From: Synechococcus sp. MU1643
Lineage (GTDB): Bacteria > Cyanobacteriota > Cyanobacteriia > PCC-6307 > Cyanobiaceae
Reading direction: 5' to 3'
DNA length: 64,000 bases
Assembly (NCBI RefSeq): GCF_020514095.1
Contig: NZ_VTKY01000005.1
Location: forward strand, 62,001-126,000
A program made the translations under genes and the position numbers. Shown here in pieces: positions 47,121-56,658 of this stretch; positions within the stretch are counted from its first letter, which is position 1; the number at the start of each line of letters is the position of its first letter. The notes under the pieces are model-generated. The model saw only the letters and a program-made list of their open reading frames with translations, searched no databases and was not told where the DNA came from.

Positions 47121-47163
47121 GCCGTCCGCTGGATTTCGATCCACGGGCGGCTTCTTGGCTTTT
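47121..47163 (+). terminator. Putative hairpin terminator/attenuator between rplO and secY
   Basis: GCCGTCCG pairs with CGGGCGGC (one G-U) around an inner TGGA/TCCA stem with loop TTTCGA, then comes TTCTTGGCTTTT. The tail is only partly T-rich, so it may attenuate rather than stop transcription before secY. Confidence 0.45.
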
Positions 47164-47188
47164 CGCCCAACTTCACTTTCTTCCGGAC

Positions 47189-48508
47189 ATGCTCGTCAGT
47201 CGGGGTCGCAACCCCAACGCCTCCGAAGTGATCGGCCAGCTGATCACCAACCCTGGGCTCCGCAGTCGTGTGCTCACCACACTCGGTCTGCTGTTGTTGG
47301 TGCGTCTTGGGATCTACATCCCGATGCCAGGAATCGATCGAGAAGCGTTCAAGCAGTTCATCGATCAGGGCGGACAGCTGATCGGTTTCCTCGACATTTT
47401 CACCGGCGGGGGCATCTCCACCCTGGGCATTTTTGCCCTTGGGATCCTGCCGTTCATCAATGCCTCGATCATCCTCCAGCTGCTGACCGCAGCGCTGCCG
47501 CAACTGGAAGACCTCCAGAAGAATGAGGGCGAGGCCGGCCGACGCAAGATCGCCCAGATCACTCGCTATGTGGCGCTGGGATGGGGGCTCGTCCAGAGCG
47601 TGGTCTTCGCGATGATCCTGCGCCAATACGCCGTGGAAGGCCTCAGCGAAGTGACCTTTGTGGTGCAGACGGCACTGGCCTTAGTCACCGGATCGATGGT
47701 GGTGATGTGGCTGAGTGAAGTGATCACGGAGCGGGGCATCGGCCAGGGAGCCTCCCTGGTGATTTTTCTGAACATCGTCGCCACCCTGCCGCGCACCCTC
47801 GGCGCCACGATCGAAGCCGCTCAAACCGGTGACCGCGACACCGTGCTGGGCATCATTGTTCTTGTGCTGGTGTTCCTGGCAACGATCGTTGGAATCATCT
47901 TCGTGCAGGAGGGGGCTCGCCGTATTCCCATCGTCAGTGCCAAGCGCCAGGTGGGTGGAGCAGGCGTTCTCCCCACCCGTCAGAGCTATCTGCCGCTCAA
48001 GCTGAATGCTGGCGGTGTGATGCCGATCATCTTTGCCTCAGCCCTTATTTTCCTGCCGGTCACCATCGCCAACCTGACCAAGAGCGAGTGGTTGATCCGT
48101 GCTGCCAGTGCACTAAATCCCGGAGCAGCGAACCCCTGGCCGTACGCTCTGACCTTTTTTGGGTTGATCCTGGGCTTCTCCTACTTCTACGCCTCACTCA
48201 CGGTGAATCCCGCTGACATAGCCACCAACCTGAAACGGGGTGGTGTGGCAATTCCGGGCGTCCGCCCCGGCAGCGCCACGGCCAACTATCTCTCAGGAGT
48301 CCAGAACCGCCTCACCTTGCTGGGTGGTCTGTTCCTCGGCGCCGTCGCCATCATTCCTGCGGCCGTGGAACGCGCCACAAATGTGCAGACCTTCCAAGGT
48401 CTTGGCGCTACTTCACTGCTGATCCTGGTCGGTGTGGCCATCGACACCGCCAAGCAAGTGCAGACCTATGTGATTTCTCAACGCTACGAAGGCCTGGTTC
48501 GCCAATGA
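47189..48508 (+). CDS. secY: Preprotein translocase subunit SecY
   Basis: SecY forms the protein-conducting channel in plasma and thylakoid membranes. The 439-residue protein has ten membrane segments, with the plug-region signature LIGFLDIFTGGGISTLGIFA, INASIILQLLTAALPQLEDL and NEGEAGRRKIAQITRYVA. The 5' gap to rplO is the largest inside the first part of the cluster. Confidence 0.97.
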   Translation: MLVSRGRNPNASEVIGQLITNPGLRSRVLTTLGLLLLVRLGIYIPMPGIDREAFKQFIDQGGQLIGFLDIFTGGGISTLGIFALGILPFINASIILQLLTAALPQLEDLQKNEGEAGRRKIAQITRYVALGWGLVQSVVFAMILRQYAVEGLSEVTFVVQTALALVTGSMVVMWLSEVITERGIGQGASLVIFLNIVATLPRTLGATIEAAQTGDRDTVLGIIVLVLVFLATIVGIIFVQEGARRIPIVSAKRQVGGAGVLPTRQSYLPLKLNAGGVMPIIFASALIFLPVTIANLTKSEWLIRAASALNPGAANPWPYALTFFGLILGFSYFYASLTVNPADIATNLKRGGVAIPGVRPGSATANYLSGVQNRLTLLGGLFLGAVAIIPAAVERATNVQTFQGLGATSLLILVGVAIDTAKQVQTYVISQRYEGLVRQ

Positions 48509-48560
48509 GCGCTGCTGAGCAGCGCACCTTCCGTTCACTTCACCCCACGATTACGAAACC

Positions 48561-49112
48561 ATGAAAAATTGCTTGCTCTTTCTTGGCCCTCCCGGAGCCG
48601 GCAAAGGCACCCAGGCCACCCGACTGTGCGATGCCAACAGCATGAAGCATCTGTCCACAGGCGATCTGCTTCGCTCTGAAGTGTCAGCCGGCAGCGAACT
48701 AGGCAAAGAAGCTGAAGCGGTGATGAACCGCGGCGAGTTGGTGAGCGACGCCCTCGTGCTGGCAATTGTGGAAAGCCAGATGAAGGCACTCACCACGGAT
48801 GGATGGCTGCTGGATGGGTTTCCACGCACAGTGCCCCAAGCGGAAGCCCTCGAACCCCTACTGGCCGAATTGCAGCAACCCATCCAGGCCGTGGTTCTGC
48901 TGGAGCTGGATGACGCCGTTTTGATTGAACGGCTGCTGGCCCGCGGTCGCGCCGACGACAACGAAGCGGTGATCCGCAATCGCCTTGAGGTTTACCGTGA
49001 GAAAACGGCACCTCTAATTCGCTTTTACAGCGATAAAGGTCTCCTGGTTTCCGTCCCTGCCCAGGGCTCTGTCGAGGAGATCACCAAGCGGATCGAATCC
49101 ATACTGAGTTGA
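48561..49112 (+). CDS. adk: Adenylate kinase, short form
   Basis: Adk equilibrates ATP + AMP with 2 ADP. The 183-residue protein has P-loop [13 protein letters not shown], the AMP region [12 protein letters not shown] and [13 protein letters not shown]. The LID is short ([16 protein letters not shown]) without the zinc domain of long forms, as in other cyanobacteria. It lies 52 nt after secY. Confidence 0.96.
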   Translation: MKNCLLFLGPPGAGKGTQATRLCDANSMKHLSTGDLLRSEVSAGSELGKEAEAVMNRGELVSDALVLAIVESQMKALTTDGWLLDGFPRTVPQAEALEPLLAELQQPIQAVVLLELDDAVLIERLLARGRADDNEAVIRNRLEVYREKTAPLIRFYSDKGLLVSVPAQGSVEEITKRIESILS

Positions 49113-49158
49113 CCCGCATGGTAATGTTGCCGTTTGGAAATTTGGAGAGCCACGCCTC

Positions 49159-49272
49159 ATGAAGGTGCGCAGCTCAGTGAAAAAAATGTGTGACAAGTGC
49201 CGGGTGATCCGTCGCCACGGCAAGGTCATGGTCATTTGCACCAACCCCAAGCACAAACAGCGCCAGGGCTGA
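49159..49272 (+). CDS. rpmJ: 50S ribosomal protein L36
   Basis: L36 is a 37-residue zinc ribbon: [20 protein letters not shown], with Cys11, Cys14, Cys27 and His32 all present (C+ form). It lies 46 nt after adk; the infA gene that often lies between them is absent. Confidence 0.96.
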   Translation: MKVRSSVKKMCDKCRVIRRHGKVMVICTNPKHKQRQG

Positions 49273-49343
49273 TCCCCAGCTGTTCTAAAACATTCCTCGC
49301 CTCCAGGACCTCGGAGGTATCTGTCCTTTTCAACTGAACGAAC

Positions 49344-49709
49344 GTGGCACGGATCGCCGGCGTTGACATTCCCCGCGACAAGCGGATTGAAGTGTCCCTC
49401 ACCTACATCTACGGAGTTGGGCTCACCCGCTCACAGTCCATCCTGGCCAAAACCGGTGTGAACCCTGACATCCGGGTGAAAGATCTGGAGGACGGAGATC
49501 TTCAGAAGCTCCGCGGTGCTCTAGAGGAGTACACGGTGGAAGGTGATCTGCGCCGTCAGGAAGGCATGGCCCTCAAGCGCCTGCAAGACATTGGCTGCCT
49601 CCGTGGCCGTCGCCACCGCATGAGCCTTCCGGTTCGTGGCCAACGCACCCGCACCAACGCCCGTACCCGCCGCGGCGCGCGGAAAACTGTGGCTGGCAAG
49701 AAGAAGTAA
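49344..49709 (+). CDS. rpsM: 30S ribosomal protein S13
   Basis: S13 (121 residues) contacts P-site tRNA and L5 in bridge B1b. It has [48 protein letters not shown] and a basic tail [11 protein letters not shown]. The start is GTG 49344. Confidence 0.97.
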   Translation: MARIAGVDIPRDKRIEVSLTYIYGVGLTRSQSILAKTGVNPDIRVKDLEDGDLQKLRGALEEYTVEGDLRRQEGMALKRLQDIGCLRGRRHRMSLPVRGQRTRTNARTRRGARKTVAGKKK

Positions 49710-49744
49710 GTCCTCTACATCCTTATCCCTGACTGCATACGGCC

Positions 49745-50137
49745 ATGGCTAAAACCGTCAAAAAATCCGGGCCTAAGAAGGCCAAGCGCAACGTCCCCAA
49801 CGGTGTTGCTCACATCCAGAGCACCTTCAACAACACCATCGTGTCCATCACCGACACGGCCGGTGAGGTGATTTCTTGGTCCTCCGCAGGCGCCAGTGGT
49901 TTCAAAGGTGCTCGCAAAGGCACCCCCTTCGCCGCTCAAACTGCTGCAGAGGCAGCCGCACGTCGTGCACTCGACCAAGGCATGCGTCAGATTGAAGTGC
50001 TTGTGAGAGGCCCTGGCTCAGGCCGTGAGACCGCCATTCGCGCACTCCAAGTTGCTGGCCTCGAAATCACCCTGATTCGCGACGTCACTCCCCTGCCCCA
50101 TAACGGTTGCCGCCGGCCCAAGCGCCGCCGCGTCTGA
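49745..50137 (+). CDS. rpsK: 30S ribosomal protein S11
   Basis: S11 (130 residues) lies in the platform near E-site mRNA. It has [28 protein letters not shown]-type segment [20 protein letters not shown] and the end [18 protein letters not shown]. It is followed by rpoA after 47 nt. Confidence 0.97.
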   Translation: MAKTVKKSGPKKAKRNVPNGVAHIQSTFNNTIVSITDTAGEVISWSSAGASGFKGARKGTPFAAQTAAEAAARRALDQGMRQIEVLVRGPGSGRETAIRALQVAGLEITLIRDVTPLPHNGCRRPKRRRV

Positions 50138-50184
50138 ACCGAGCTGATTTCCGTCCGGTTTCTCCACTTACCCCGATTCAGATC

Positions 50185-51123
50185 GTGTTGCAGTACCAGA
50201 TTGATCGCATCGAGCATCAGGTGGCCGAGGATCGCGCCCAGTCCGGCGTCTTCCTGATCGGCCCCCTAGAGCGTGGCCAGGCCACGACCCTGGGCAACGC
50301 GTTGCGTCGCGTGCTGATGGGTGGCCTCGAAGGCAGTGCCGTCACCGCTATCCGGATTGCCGGTGTCAATCACGAATACGCCACGGTTCCTGGGGTACGT
50401 GAAGACGTTCTCGACATCCTGCTGAACTGCAAGGAGCTCACAGTCAGCAGCCGTTCGGCCGAACTGGAGATCGGCCGTCTTGTGGTGGCTGGTCCCGCTG
50501 AAGTCAAGGCCGGAGATCTGCAGTTCTCCTCTCAGGTTCAAGTGGTGGACGCCGATCGTCCGATCGCCACCGTGGCCGATGGCCACAGCCTCGAGCTGGA
50601 AGTTCACGTTGAGCGTGGCGTCGGCTATCGCCCGGTGGATCGGTACAACGAAGAAACCAGTGCCATCGATCTGCTCCAGATCGATGCGGTGTTCATGCCT
50701 GTGACCCGGGTCAATTTCACGATTGACGAAACCGCCGTTGCTGAAGGCGGTTCGGCCCGCGAGCGCCTTCGGATGGAGATCATCACTGACGGCTCCATTA
50801 CTCCCGACGACGCCCTGGCTCAGTCGGCCAATCAATTGATTGAGCTGTTCCAGCCGCTTGCCACGGTCACTCTCGTGGAGGAAGTTCCTGCTGAACCCGA
50901 GCCCTCGGCGGAAGCACAGATTCCTCTAGAGGAATTGAACCTTTCGGTTCGGGCCTACAACTGCCTCAAGCGCGCCCAGGTCAACTCCGTGTCTGACCTG
51001 ATGGGCTTCAGCTATGAGGATCTACTCGAGATCAAGAACTTCGGTTCCAAATCCGCTGATGAAGTCATCGAAGCCCTCGAGCGCATCGGCATCTCCATCC
51101 CCCAGAGCCGGACTTCTGCATAA
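50185..51123 (+). CDS. rpoA: RNA polymerase subunit alpha
   Basis: RpoA (312 residues) nucleates RNA polymerase. The N-terminal dimer domain has [20 protein letters not shown]; the C-terminal domain (after the acidic linker [11 protein letters not shown]) has [19 protein letters not shown] and [18 protein letters not shown] for UP-element and activator contacts. The GTG at 50185 ([13 protein letters not shown]) matches the family start; an upstream frame from 50107 is a shadow. Confidence 0.98.
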   Translation: MLQYQIDRIEHQVAEDRAQSGVFLIGPLERGQATTLGNALRRVLMGGLEGSAVTAIRIAGVNHEYATVPGVREDVLDILLNCKELTVSSRSAELEIGRLVVAGPAEVKAGDLQFSSQVQVVDADRPIATVADGHSLELEVHVERGVGYRPVDRYNEETSAIDLLQIDAVFMPVTRVNFTIDETAVAEGGSARERLRMEIITDGSITPDDALAQSANQLIELFQPLATVTLVEEVPAEPEPSAEAQIPLEELNLSVRAYNCLKRAQVNSVSDLMGFSYEDLLEIKNFGSKSADEVIEALERIGISIPQSRTSA

Positions 51124-51172
51124 CCGCAGAACGGCCTGAACGTCCTTTTTCGTCTTCGTCACCGACAGAACC

Positions 51173-51523
51173 ATGCGTCATCAATGCCGAGTTCCTCAGC
51201 TGGGACGTCCAGCTGACCAGCGCAAGGCAATGCTGCGCGCCCTAACCACCCAGCTGATTCGCGAAGGTCGGGTCACCACCACCAAGGCACGGGCCAAGGC
51301 GCTTCGCGATGAAGCCGAGCGCATGATCACCCTGGCCAAGGACGGCAGCCTCGCCTCTCGTCGCCGGGCCATGGGCTACATCTACGACAAGCAACTGGTG
51401 CATGCCCTGTTCGACAAGGCACCCAACCGCTACAGCGATCGCAAGGGCGGCTACACCCGCATCACGCGTACCGTTCCCCGCCGTGGCGATAACGCCGAGA
51501 TGGCCATCATTGAATTGGTCTGA
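51173..51523 (+). CDS. rplQ: 50S ribosomal protein L17
   Basis: L17 (116 residues) lies by the tunnel exit. It has [40 protein letters not shown] and a C-terminal [20 protein letters not shown]. It lies 49 nt after rpoA. Confidence 0.97.
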
Positions 51524-51532
51524 TCAGGCCTC

Positions 51533-51548
51533 ACGTCAGTCCTGACGT
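51533..51548. repeat. Short palindrome before truA
   Basis: ACGTCAGTCCTGACGT has seven-base arms around two bases. It ends directly before the TTG start I use for truA and may form a small hairpin over that start. Confidence 0.5.
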
Positions 51549-52430
51549 TTGAATACCGCACCCTCGTCTGCAAGTCTTGAGCCAGCGTCCCTTCAGCGGA
51601 TCGGCCTCAGCCTTCAGTACGAGGGTTCTTCGTTTTGTGGCTGGCAGCGCCAACGCAACGGTCGCAGTGTTCAGGCCGTGCTGGATGACGCCATCGCCCA
51701 GCTCGATCCGCACCGGCCAGTGCAGACCTTTGCCGCCGGTCGTACCGATGCCGGCGTTCATGCCGCCGGCCAGGTGGTGCACTTCGACTGCAGTGGCCCG
51801 ATCCCCGCTCACAAATGGGCCCCGGCCTTGAACGGCCGCCTGCCGAGCACCATTCGTGTGCGCGAATCCGTCGCCCGTTCCCTCGATTGGCATGCCTGTT
51901 ACTCCGCCATCTACCGGCGGTACCGGTACACGATTCACAACGGCCGGCGCCCCAATCTGTTTCTCAGCCCCTGGAGCTGGCACCGCTACCAACAGAGGCT
52001 GGATGCGTCCCGCATGCGGGACGCTTTGAACACCATGCTTGGCCTACACGACTTCAGCGCCTTCATGAAGGCAGGCAGCCGTCGCGCCCATGCCCGAACA
52101 ACCGTGCAGGAGGTGCTCGTGGAGCGCCAAGGCGATCTTCTCCGGGTTGAGATTCAGGCCAGTGGTTTTCTGTACGGCATGGTTCGCCTGCTGATGGCCC
52201 AGTTGGTGGCCGTTGGCGAGCACCGTCTCAGTGTTGCCGCCTTTGAACATCGCTGGCGGGAACGACGACGCCACGAGGTGAAGGAGGCAGCGCCAGCCAC
52301 AGGCCTCTGCTTGCTTCGGGCTGGCTATGCGGAGCCCATCTTCACCAAAGCCGGCTGGTACGATTGTCAACCGTGGTTTTTTCTGGCCGAGAGCGATCCG
52401 CCTCCGGATCCACCCTCAACGCCGGAATAA
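51549..52430 (+). CDS. truA: tRNA pseudouridine synthase A
   Basis: TruA makes pseudouridine at positions 38-40 of the tRNA anticodon arm. The 293-residue protein has [19 protein letters not shown], the catalytic Asp in [19 protein letters not shown], and [12 protein letters not shown]. The only upstream start is TTG 51549. It follows rplQ by 25 nt, the usual position in cyanobacteria. Confidence 0.93.
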   Translation: MNTAPSSASLEPASLQRIGLSLQYEGSSFCGWQRQRNGRSVQAVLDDAIAQLDPHRPVQTFAAGRTDAGVHAAGQVVHFDCSGPIPAHKWAPALNGRLPSTIRVRESVARSLDWHACYSAIYRRYRYTIHNGRRPNLFLSPWSWHRYQQRLDASRMRDALNTMLGLHDFSAFMKAGSRRAHARTTVQEVLVERQGDLLRVEIQASGFLYGMVRLLMAQLVAVGEHRLSVAAFEHRWRERRRHEVKEAAPATGLCLLRAGYAEPIFTKAGWYDCQPWFFLAESDPPPDPPSTPE

Positions 52431-52508
52431 ACGGGCCTCTACTTGGAATGCTGCCCAACTCACAGGAGCTGGAGGGCTGAAGAGTAAGCTCGATCTTTAG
52501 CCCCGTCA

Positions 52509-52524
52509 GGTCCAGCTCTGGACC
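52509..52524 (+). promoter_or_regulatory. Palindrome in rplM leader
   Basis: GGTCCAGCTCTGGACC lies in the 156-nt gap between truA and rplM, about 60 nt before the rplM ATG; a hairpin in the mRNA leader is possible. Confidence 0.45.
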
Positions 52525-52570
52525 GACCCCCTTTGCCCAGTTCCGCTGCATTAGGCGGGACATACCCGAA

Positions 52571-52582
52571 CCGGCATGCCGG
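52571..52582 (+). promoter_or_regulatory. Palindrome next to rplM start
   Basis: CCGGCATGCCGG ends four bases before ATG 52587 and occupies the place where a ribosome-binding site would be expected; it contains an out-of-frame ATG. Confidence 0.45.
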
Positions 52583-52586
52583 CGCG

Positions 52587-53039
52587 ATGAACAAGACCTC
52601 TCTCCCCCCGATTGATTCGATCGACCGCCAGTGGTACTTGGTGGACGCTGAGAATCAAACCCTCGGCCGTTTGGCCACTGAAGTGGCAGCCGTGCTCCGC
52701 GGCAAGAACAACCCCAGCTTCACCCCCCATCTGGACACCGGTGATTTTGTCGTCGTTGTGAACGCCGAGAAGATCAAGGTCTCCGGCCGTAAGCCCCAGC
52801 AGAAGCTGTACCGCCGTCACTCCGGTCGTCCCGGTGGAATGAAGGTGGAAACCTTCGAGGCTCTGCAGGAAAGGATTCCCGAGCGGATCGTGGAGAAGGC
52901 CATCAAAGGCATGCTTCCCCACAACGCCCTGGGCCGCCAGATGTTCCGCAAGCTCAAGGTCTACAAGGGCACCGAGCATCCCCACGCCGCTCAGAAGCCC
53001 CAGCCTCTTCAGCTCAACCCCTCCGCATCCGCCAAATGA
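52587..53039 (+). CDS. rplM: 50S ribosomal protein L13
   Basis: L13 (150 residues) is an early 23S rRNA binder. It has [37 protein letters not shown] and [23 protein letters not shown] 52587 is preferred to a longer frame. The stop overlaps rpsI as ATGA. Confidence 0.97.
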   Translation: MNKTSLPPIDSIDRQWYLVDAENQTLGRLATEVAAVLRGKNNPSFTPHLDTGDFVVVVNAEKIKVSGRKPQQKLYRRHSGRPGGMKVETFEALQERIPERIVEKAIKGMLPHNALGRQMFRKLKVYKGTEHPHAAQKPQPLQLNPSASAK

Positions 53040-53437
53040 GCAACAATTCCGTCGTTTATTGGGGCACCGGTCGTCGCAAGACTTCTGTCGCCCGTGTTCG
53101 CCTCGTCCCCGGCAATGGAACGATCACCATCAACGGTCGTCCCGGCGACAACTATCTGAACTACAACCCCTCATACATCGCAGCGGTGAAGGCTCCCCTA
53201 GAGACCCTCGGCCTTAGCAGCGAGTACGACATCCTCGTGAACGTTCACGGTGGTGGACTCACCGGTCAGTCCGGCGCCATTAAGCAGGGTGCTGCCCGCG
53301 CCCTGTGTGAACTGTCTGCCGACAACCGCAAGCCGCTGAAGACGGAAGGTCACCTGAGCCGCGACCCCCGTGCCAAGGAACGCCGCAAGTACGGCCTCAA
53401 GAAAGCCCGTAAGGCTCCTCAGTTCTCCAAGCGCTGA
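53036..53437 (+). CDS. rpsI: 30S ribosomal protein S9
   Basis: S9 (133 residues) ends with a basic tail reaching the P-site ([13 protein letters not shown]). It has [39 protein letters not shown] and [14 protein letters not shown]. It overlaps rplM by four bases. Confidence 0.97.
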   Translation: MSNNSVVYWGTGRRKTSVARVRLVPGNGTITINGRPGDNYLNYNPSYIAAVKAPLETLGLSSEYDILVNVHGGGLTGQSGAIKQGAARALCELSADNRKPLKTEGHLSRDPRAKERRKYGLKKARKAPQFSKR

Positions 53438-53447
53438 TTTTTTACCG

Positions 53448-53699
53448 ATGCCAAAGCCCGACATTCATCCCACCTGGTATCCCGACGCCAAGGTGATCTG
53501 CAACGGCGAAGTGGTCATGACCACAGGCGCCACCCAGCCCGAGATCCACGTCGACGTCTGGAGCGGCAACCACCCCTTCTTCACTGGCACCCAGAAGATT
53601 CTCGACACCGAGGGTCGTGTGGACCGCTTCATGAAGAAGTACGGCATGGGCACCAAGAAAAAAGGTGCCGACTCCGCCAAGGCCGAGTCCAAAGCCTGA
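53448..53699 (+). CDS. rpmE: 50S ribosomal protein L31, zinc-ligand-free form
   Basis: L31 (83 residues) bridges the subunits. It has MPKPDIHPTWYPDAKVICNG and NHPFFTGTQKILDTEGRVDR. Only one cysteine remains (VICNG); the other three of the C+ zinc form are replaced (VWSGNHPFF instead of VCSKCHPFF). It has a Lys/Ala-rich tail. ATG 53448 is chosen over an upstream frame in rpsI. Confidence 0.95.
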   Translation: MPKPDIHPTWYPDAKVICNGEVVMTTGATQPEIHVDVWSGNHPFFTGTQKILDTEGRVDRFMKKYGMGTKKKGADSAKAESKA

Positions 53700-53714
53700 G
53701 GGTGAGAACGGGGC

Positions 53715-54812
53715 ATGGACGCCTCGACCTTGTTCACACGGCTGGAAACAGCCACAGCCAGCTTCCGCAACCTCGAGCGGCAGCTGGCTGATCCTGATGT
53801 GGCCGCTGATCCGAAGCGGATTGAATCGATCGCACGGGAGCGATCAAGGCTTGAGCCTCTTGTGCTCGACTTCGAGGAACTCAAGAAACTCGAATCCGAG
53901 CGTGATTCCGCACGTCAACTGCTCAAAGACAGTCGCGGTGACGCTGCGATGGAGGAACTTGCGCAAGATGAGTTGGCCAGCCTCCAAGAGCAGCATTCAA
54001 CGCTGACGGAGCGGCTCACCCTCGCTCTGCTGCCGCGAGATCCCCGCGATGAGCGCAGCGTGATGCTGGAAATTCGTGCCGGCGCAGGGGGCGACGAGGC
54101 CTGTCTCTGGGCCGGTGATCTGGCACGGATGTATGAGCGTTACAGCCAGAAAGTGGGCTGGGCCGTGCAATCCATCAGCTGCACCGAGGCCGACCTGGGA
54201 GGGTTTCGTGAACTAATCCTTTCGGTGCGTGGCGACAGCGTTTACAGCCAACTGAAATTTGAAGCGGGAGTGCATCGGGTGCAACGCGTCCCGGCCACAG
54301 AATCCCAGGGTCGGGTCCACACCTCCACAGCCACGGTGGCCGTGATGCCGGAAGCCGATGCCGTGGAAGTTCAGCTCGATCCAAAGGATCTCGACATCAG
54401 CACCGCTCGTTCAGGCGGTGCGGGGGGGCAAAACGTCAACAAGGTGGAAACAGCCGTGGACCTTCTCCACAAACCCACGGGGATCCGTGTGTTCTGCACC
54501 CAGGAACGCTCCCAGCTGCAGAACCGGGAACGGGCGCTGGAAATCCTGCGCGCCAAATTGTTGGAGCGGGAGCAGGCTGCTGCTGCGGAACGGGAAAGCA
54601 GCGACCGCCGCGCCCAGGTGGGCAGTGGTGACCGCTCCGAAAAAATCCGCACCTACAACTACAAAGACAACCGAACCACCGATCACCGGCTGGGTCGAAA
54701 CTTCACCCTTGAGCCTGTGCTGGAGGGCCAATTGGAGGACCTGATCGGTGCGTGCATCGCCGAAGAGCAACGTCAGAAACTCGAAGCCCTGAGCGATCAA
54801 GCCGAGACCTGA
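53715..54812 (+). CDS. prfA: Peptide chain release factor 1
   Basis: RF1 terminates at UAA and UAG. The 365-residue protein has the stop-codon recognition PAT in [20 protein letters not shown] and the catalytic GGQ in [17 protein letters not shown], which distinguish it from RF2. It lies 15 nt after rpmE and is the last gene of the plus-strand cluster; it converges on the HNH gene. Confidence 0.97.
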   Translation: MDASTLFTRLETATASFRNLERQLADPDVAADPKRIESIARERSRLEPLVLDFEELKKLESERDSARQLLKDSRGDAAMEELAQDELASLQEQHSTLTERLTLALLPRDPRDERSVMLEIRAGAGGDEACLWAGDLARMYERYSQKVGWAVQSISCTEADLGGFRELILSVRGDSVYSQLKFEAGVHRVQRVPATESQGRVHTSTATVAVMPEADAVEVQLDPKDLDISTARSGGAGGQNVNKVETAVDLLHKPTGIRVFCTQERSQLQNRERALEILRAKLLEREQAAAAERESSDRRAQVGSGDRSEKIRTYNYKDNRTTDHRLGRNFTLEPVLEGQLEDLIGACIAEEQRQKLEALSDQAET

Positions 54813-54815
54813 CGG

Positions 54816-55316
54816 TCAAGCACCAATGACGTATTTCGCCCATTCCTGATGATGCCCGGAATGGATCTGGCGCCGGGCCTCAAAACTGAGGCTGCTGGCC
54901 GGCCGCCGCGGGACATGGCGCAAAGGCATGGCGGCTTCCTTCGGAGTTCGGTTGCCCTTTCGCACATTGCAGCTGAGACAGGCGGTGGTCACGTTCTCCC
55001 AGGTGTCACCACCTCCCCGACTGCGGGGCATCACATGGTCGATTGACAACTGATTGTCACGACTGCCGCAGTACTGGCAGGTGTGGTTGTCCCGCTGGAA
55101 GAGGTTGCGACGCGTCAGGGGCAGCTGACGGAAGGGAACGCGGACGTACTGCCGCAGGCGAATCACCGTCGGCAGGTGGGTGCCTTGACGAAGTTGTCGA
55201 CAGGGGTCGTGTTCCAGGCTCTCGGCCTTGCCCTTCAGCATCATCACCACAGCCCTTCTCCAGGTGGTGATATTGAGCGGCTCGTAGGACGCATTGAGAA
55301 CGAGAACCTGGCCCAT
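54816..55316 (-). CDS. HNH endonuclease-family protein
   Basis: The 166-residue protein has an HNH fold with zinc-binding CQYCG and CLSCN cysteine pairs and the active region SIDHVMPRSRGGGDTWENVT (His, Asn, Asn/His). The N-terminus MGQVLVLNASYEPLNITTWR is typical of the cyanobacterial and Bacteroides HNH family. No restriction or intein partner is near, so it is probably a free-standing chromosomal nuclease of unknown target. Confidence 0.9.
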   Translation of the reverse strand: MGQVLVLNASYEPLNITTWRRAVVMMLKGKAESLEHDPCRQLRQGTHLPTVIRLRQYVRVPFRQLPLTRRNLFQRDNHTCQYCGSRDNQLSIDHVMPRSRGGGDTWENVTTACLSCNVRKGNRTPKEAAMPLRHVPRRPASSLSFEARRQIHSGHHQEWAKYVIGA

Positions 55317-55385
55317 GCCAGCTCACTCAATAAGGTTCATGCTATCGGCGATGTGAAGCCGTCTCGGTAGCGCCGAGCACTGCCT

Positions 55386-56516
55386 GTGACTCCGGAGCTG
55401 AATCCACGTCAGCGCGCCTGGGTGGAAGTTTCACCTGCAGCGATTCAGGCCAATGCCAGGGCTCTCTGCCAGCACCTCGGTCCTCGTACCCAACTGATGG
55501 CGGTGGTGAAGGCCGATGGTTATGGACACGGCGCCGAAACGGTGGCACGGGCTGCTCTGAAAGGGGGAGCCACCAGCCTTGGCGTGGCCACGCTGCAGGA
55601 GGGTCTTGAACTGAGGCGGGCCGGCCTGGAGGCACCGGTGCTGTTGCTGAGCAACCTCTGTGAACCAGACGACCTGCGCACCTGCCTGCACTGGCGGTTG
55701 ATGCCCACCCTGAGCAGCCTCAAGGAGGCCCAGCTCTGCAATGAGCTCGCTGCCGACAGCGGTCGATGTTTCGACGTGCAGCTGAAGATCGACACCGGCA
55801 TGGCACGGCTGGGCTGCTCCCTCAGCGACGGCTATCAGACCGCGACGGAGCTGCAAAATCTGGAACACCTCAATCTGGAAGGCATCTACAGCCATCTGGC
55901 CTGTGCTGATGAGCCAGACGATGCCTTGACCAGCCTCCAGCAGGATCGTTTCGTGAGCATGCTCTCGGCCCTGCCCCAAGCGGGCACCAGCATCAACCGC
56001 CATCTGGCCAACTCCGCGGGGACCCTGCTCAACCGGGAACTGCACCACGACCTCGTGCGCGTTGGTCTAGCCCTATACGGCCATGCCCCCGCTGCCCATC
56101 TGAGCGATGTCATTCCCCTGCAACCCGCGCTGGCGGTTCGCGCCCGGGTCAGCCTGATCCGCGAGGTAGCCGCTGGCACAGGAGTCAGCTACGGCCACCG
56201 CTTCATCACCCAGCGCCCAACTCGGCTAGCGGTGGTGGGCATCGGCTATGCCGATGGAGTTCTGCGGTCCCTCAGCGGGCACATTCACGCGCTGTATCGC
56301 AATCGCCAGCTGCCTCAGGTGGGAGCCATCACCATGGACCAGCTGATGCTGGATGCCACCGATGCAGCTGAGCTGGAGGAAGGCGACATCGTCACTCTGC
56401 TGGGCCAAGACGGCGATCTGGAGTTAAGCCCTCAGATTTGGAGCAACCACTGCGGTTCGATTCCCTGGGAGATCCTCTGTGGTTTCAAACGACGCCTACC
56501 CCGCGTTGAAGTCTGA
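55386..56516 (+). CDS. alr: Alanine racemase
   Basis: Alr makes D-alanine for peptidoglycan. The 376-residue PLP enzyme has the cofactor Lys42 in MAVVKADGYGHGAE, the second catalytic Tyr in GVSYGHRFITQRP, and DQLMLDAT near the end. The start is GTG 55386. It is divergent from the HNH gene across 69 nt. Confidence 0.95.
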   Translation: MTPELNPRQRAWVEVSPAAIQANARALCQHLGPRTQLMAVVKADGYGHGAETVARAALKGGATSLGVATLQEGLELRRAGLEAPVLLLSNLCEPDDLRTCLHWRLMPTLSSLKEAQLCNELAADSGRCFDVQLKIDTGMARLGCSLSDGYQTATELQNLEHLNLEGIYSHLACADEPDDALTSLQQDRFVSMLSALPQAGTSINRHLANSAGTLLNRELHHDLVRVGLALYGHAPAAHLSDVIPLQPALAVRARVSLIREVAAGTGVSYGHRFITQRPTRLAVVGIGYADGVLRSLSGHIHALYRNRQLPQVGAITMDQLMLDATDAAELEEGDIVTLLGQDGDLELSPQIWSNHCGSIPWEILCGFKRRLPRVEV

Positions 56517-56553
56517 CCAACTGCCCAGCACTTGGTACTCTGGGTGCGCTGCT

Positions 56554-56642
56554 GGAGAGGTGGCTGAGTGGTTGAAAGCGGCTCCCTGCTAAGGAGTTAC
56601 AGGAGGCAACTTCTGTCGAGGGTTCGAATCCCTCCCTCTCCG
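56554..56642 (+). tRNA. tRNA-Ser (GCT)
   Basis: The 89-nt class II tRNA has acceptor GGAGAGG/CCTCTCC, anticodon loop CTGCTAA with GCT, a long variable arm, T-loop TTCGAAT and discriminator G. CCA is not encoded. Confidence 0.96.
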
Positions 56643-56658
56643 TTCCAAGTTCATTGAC

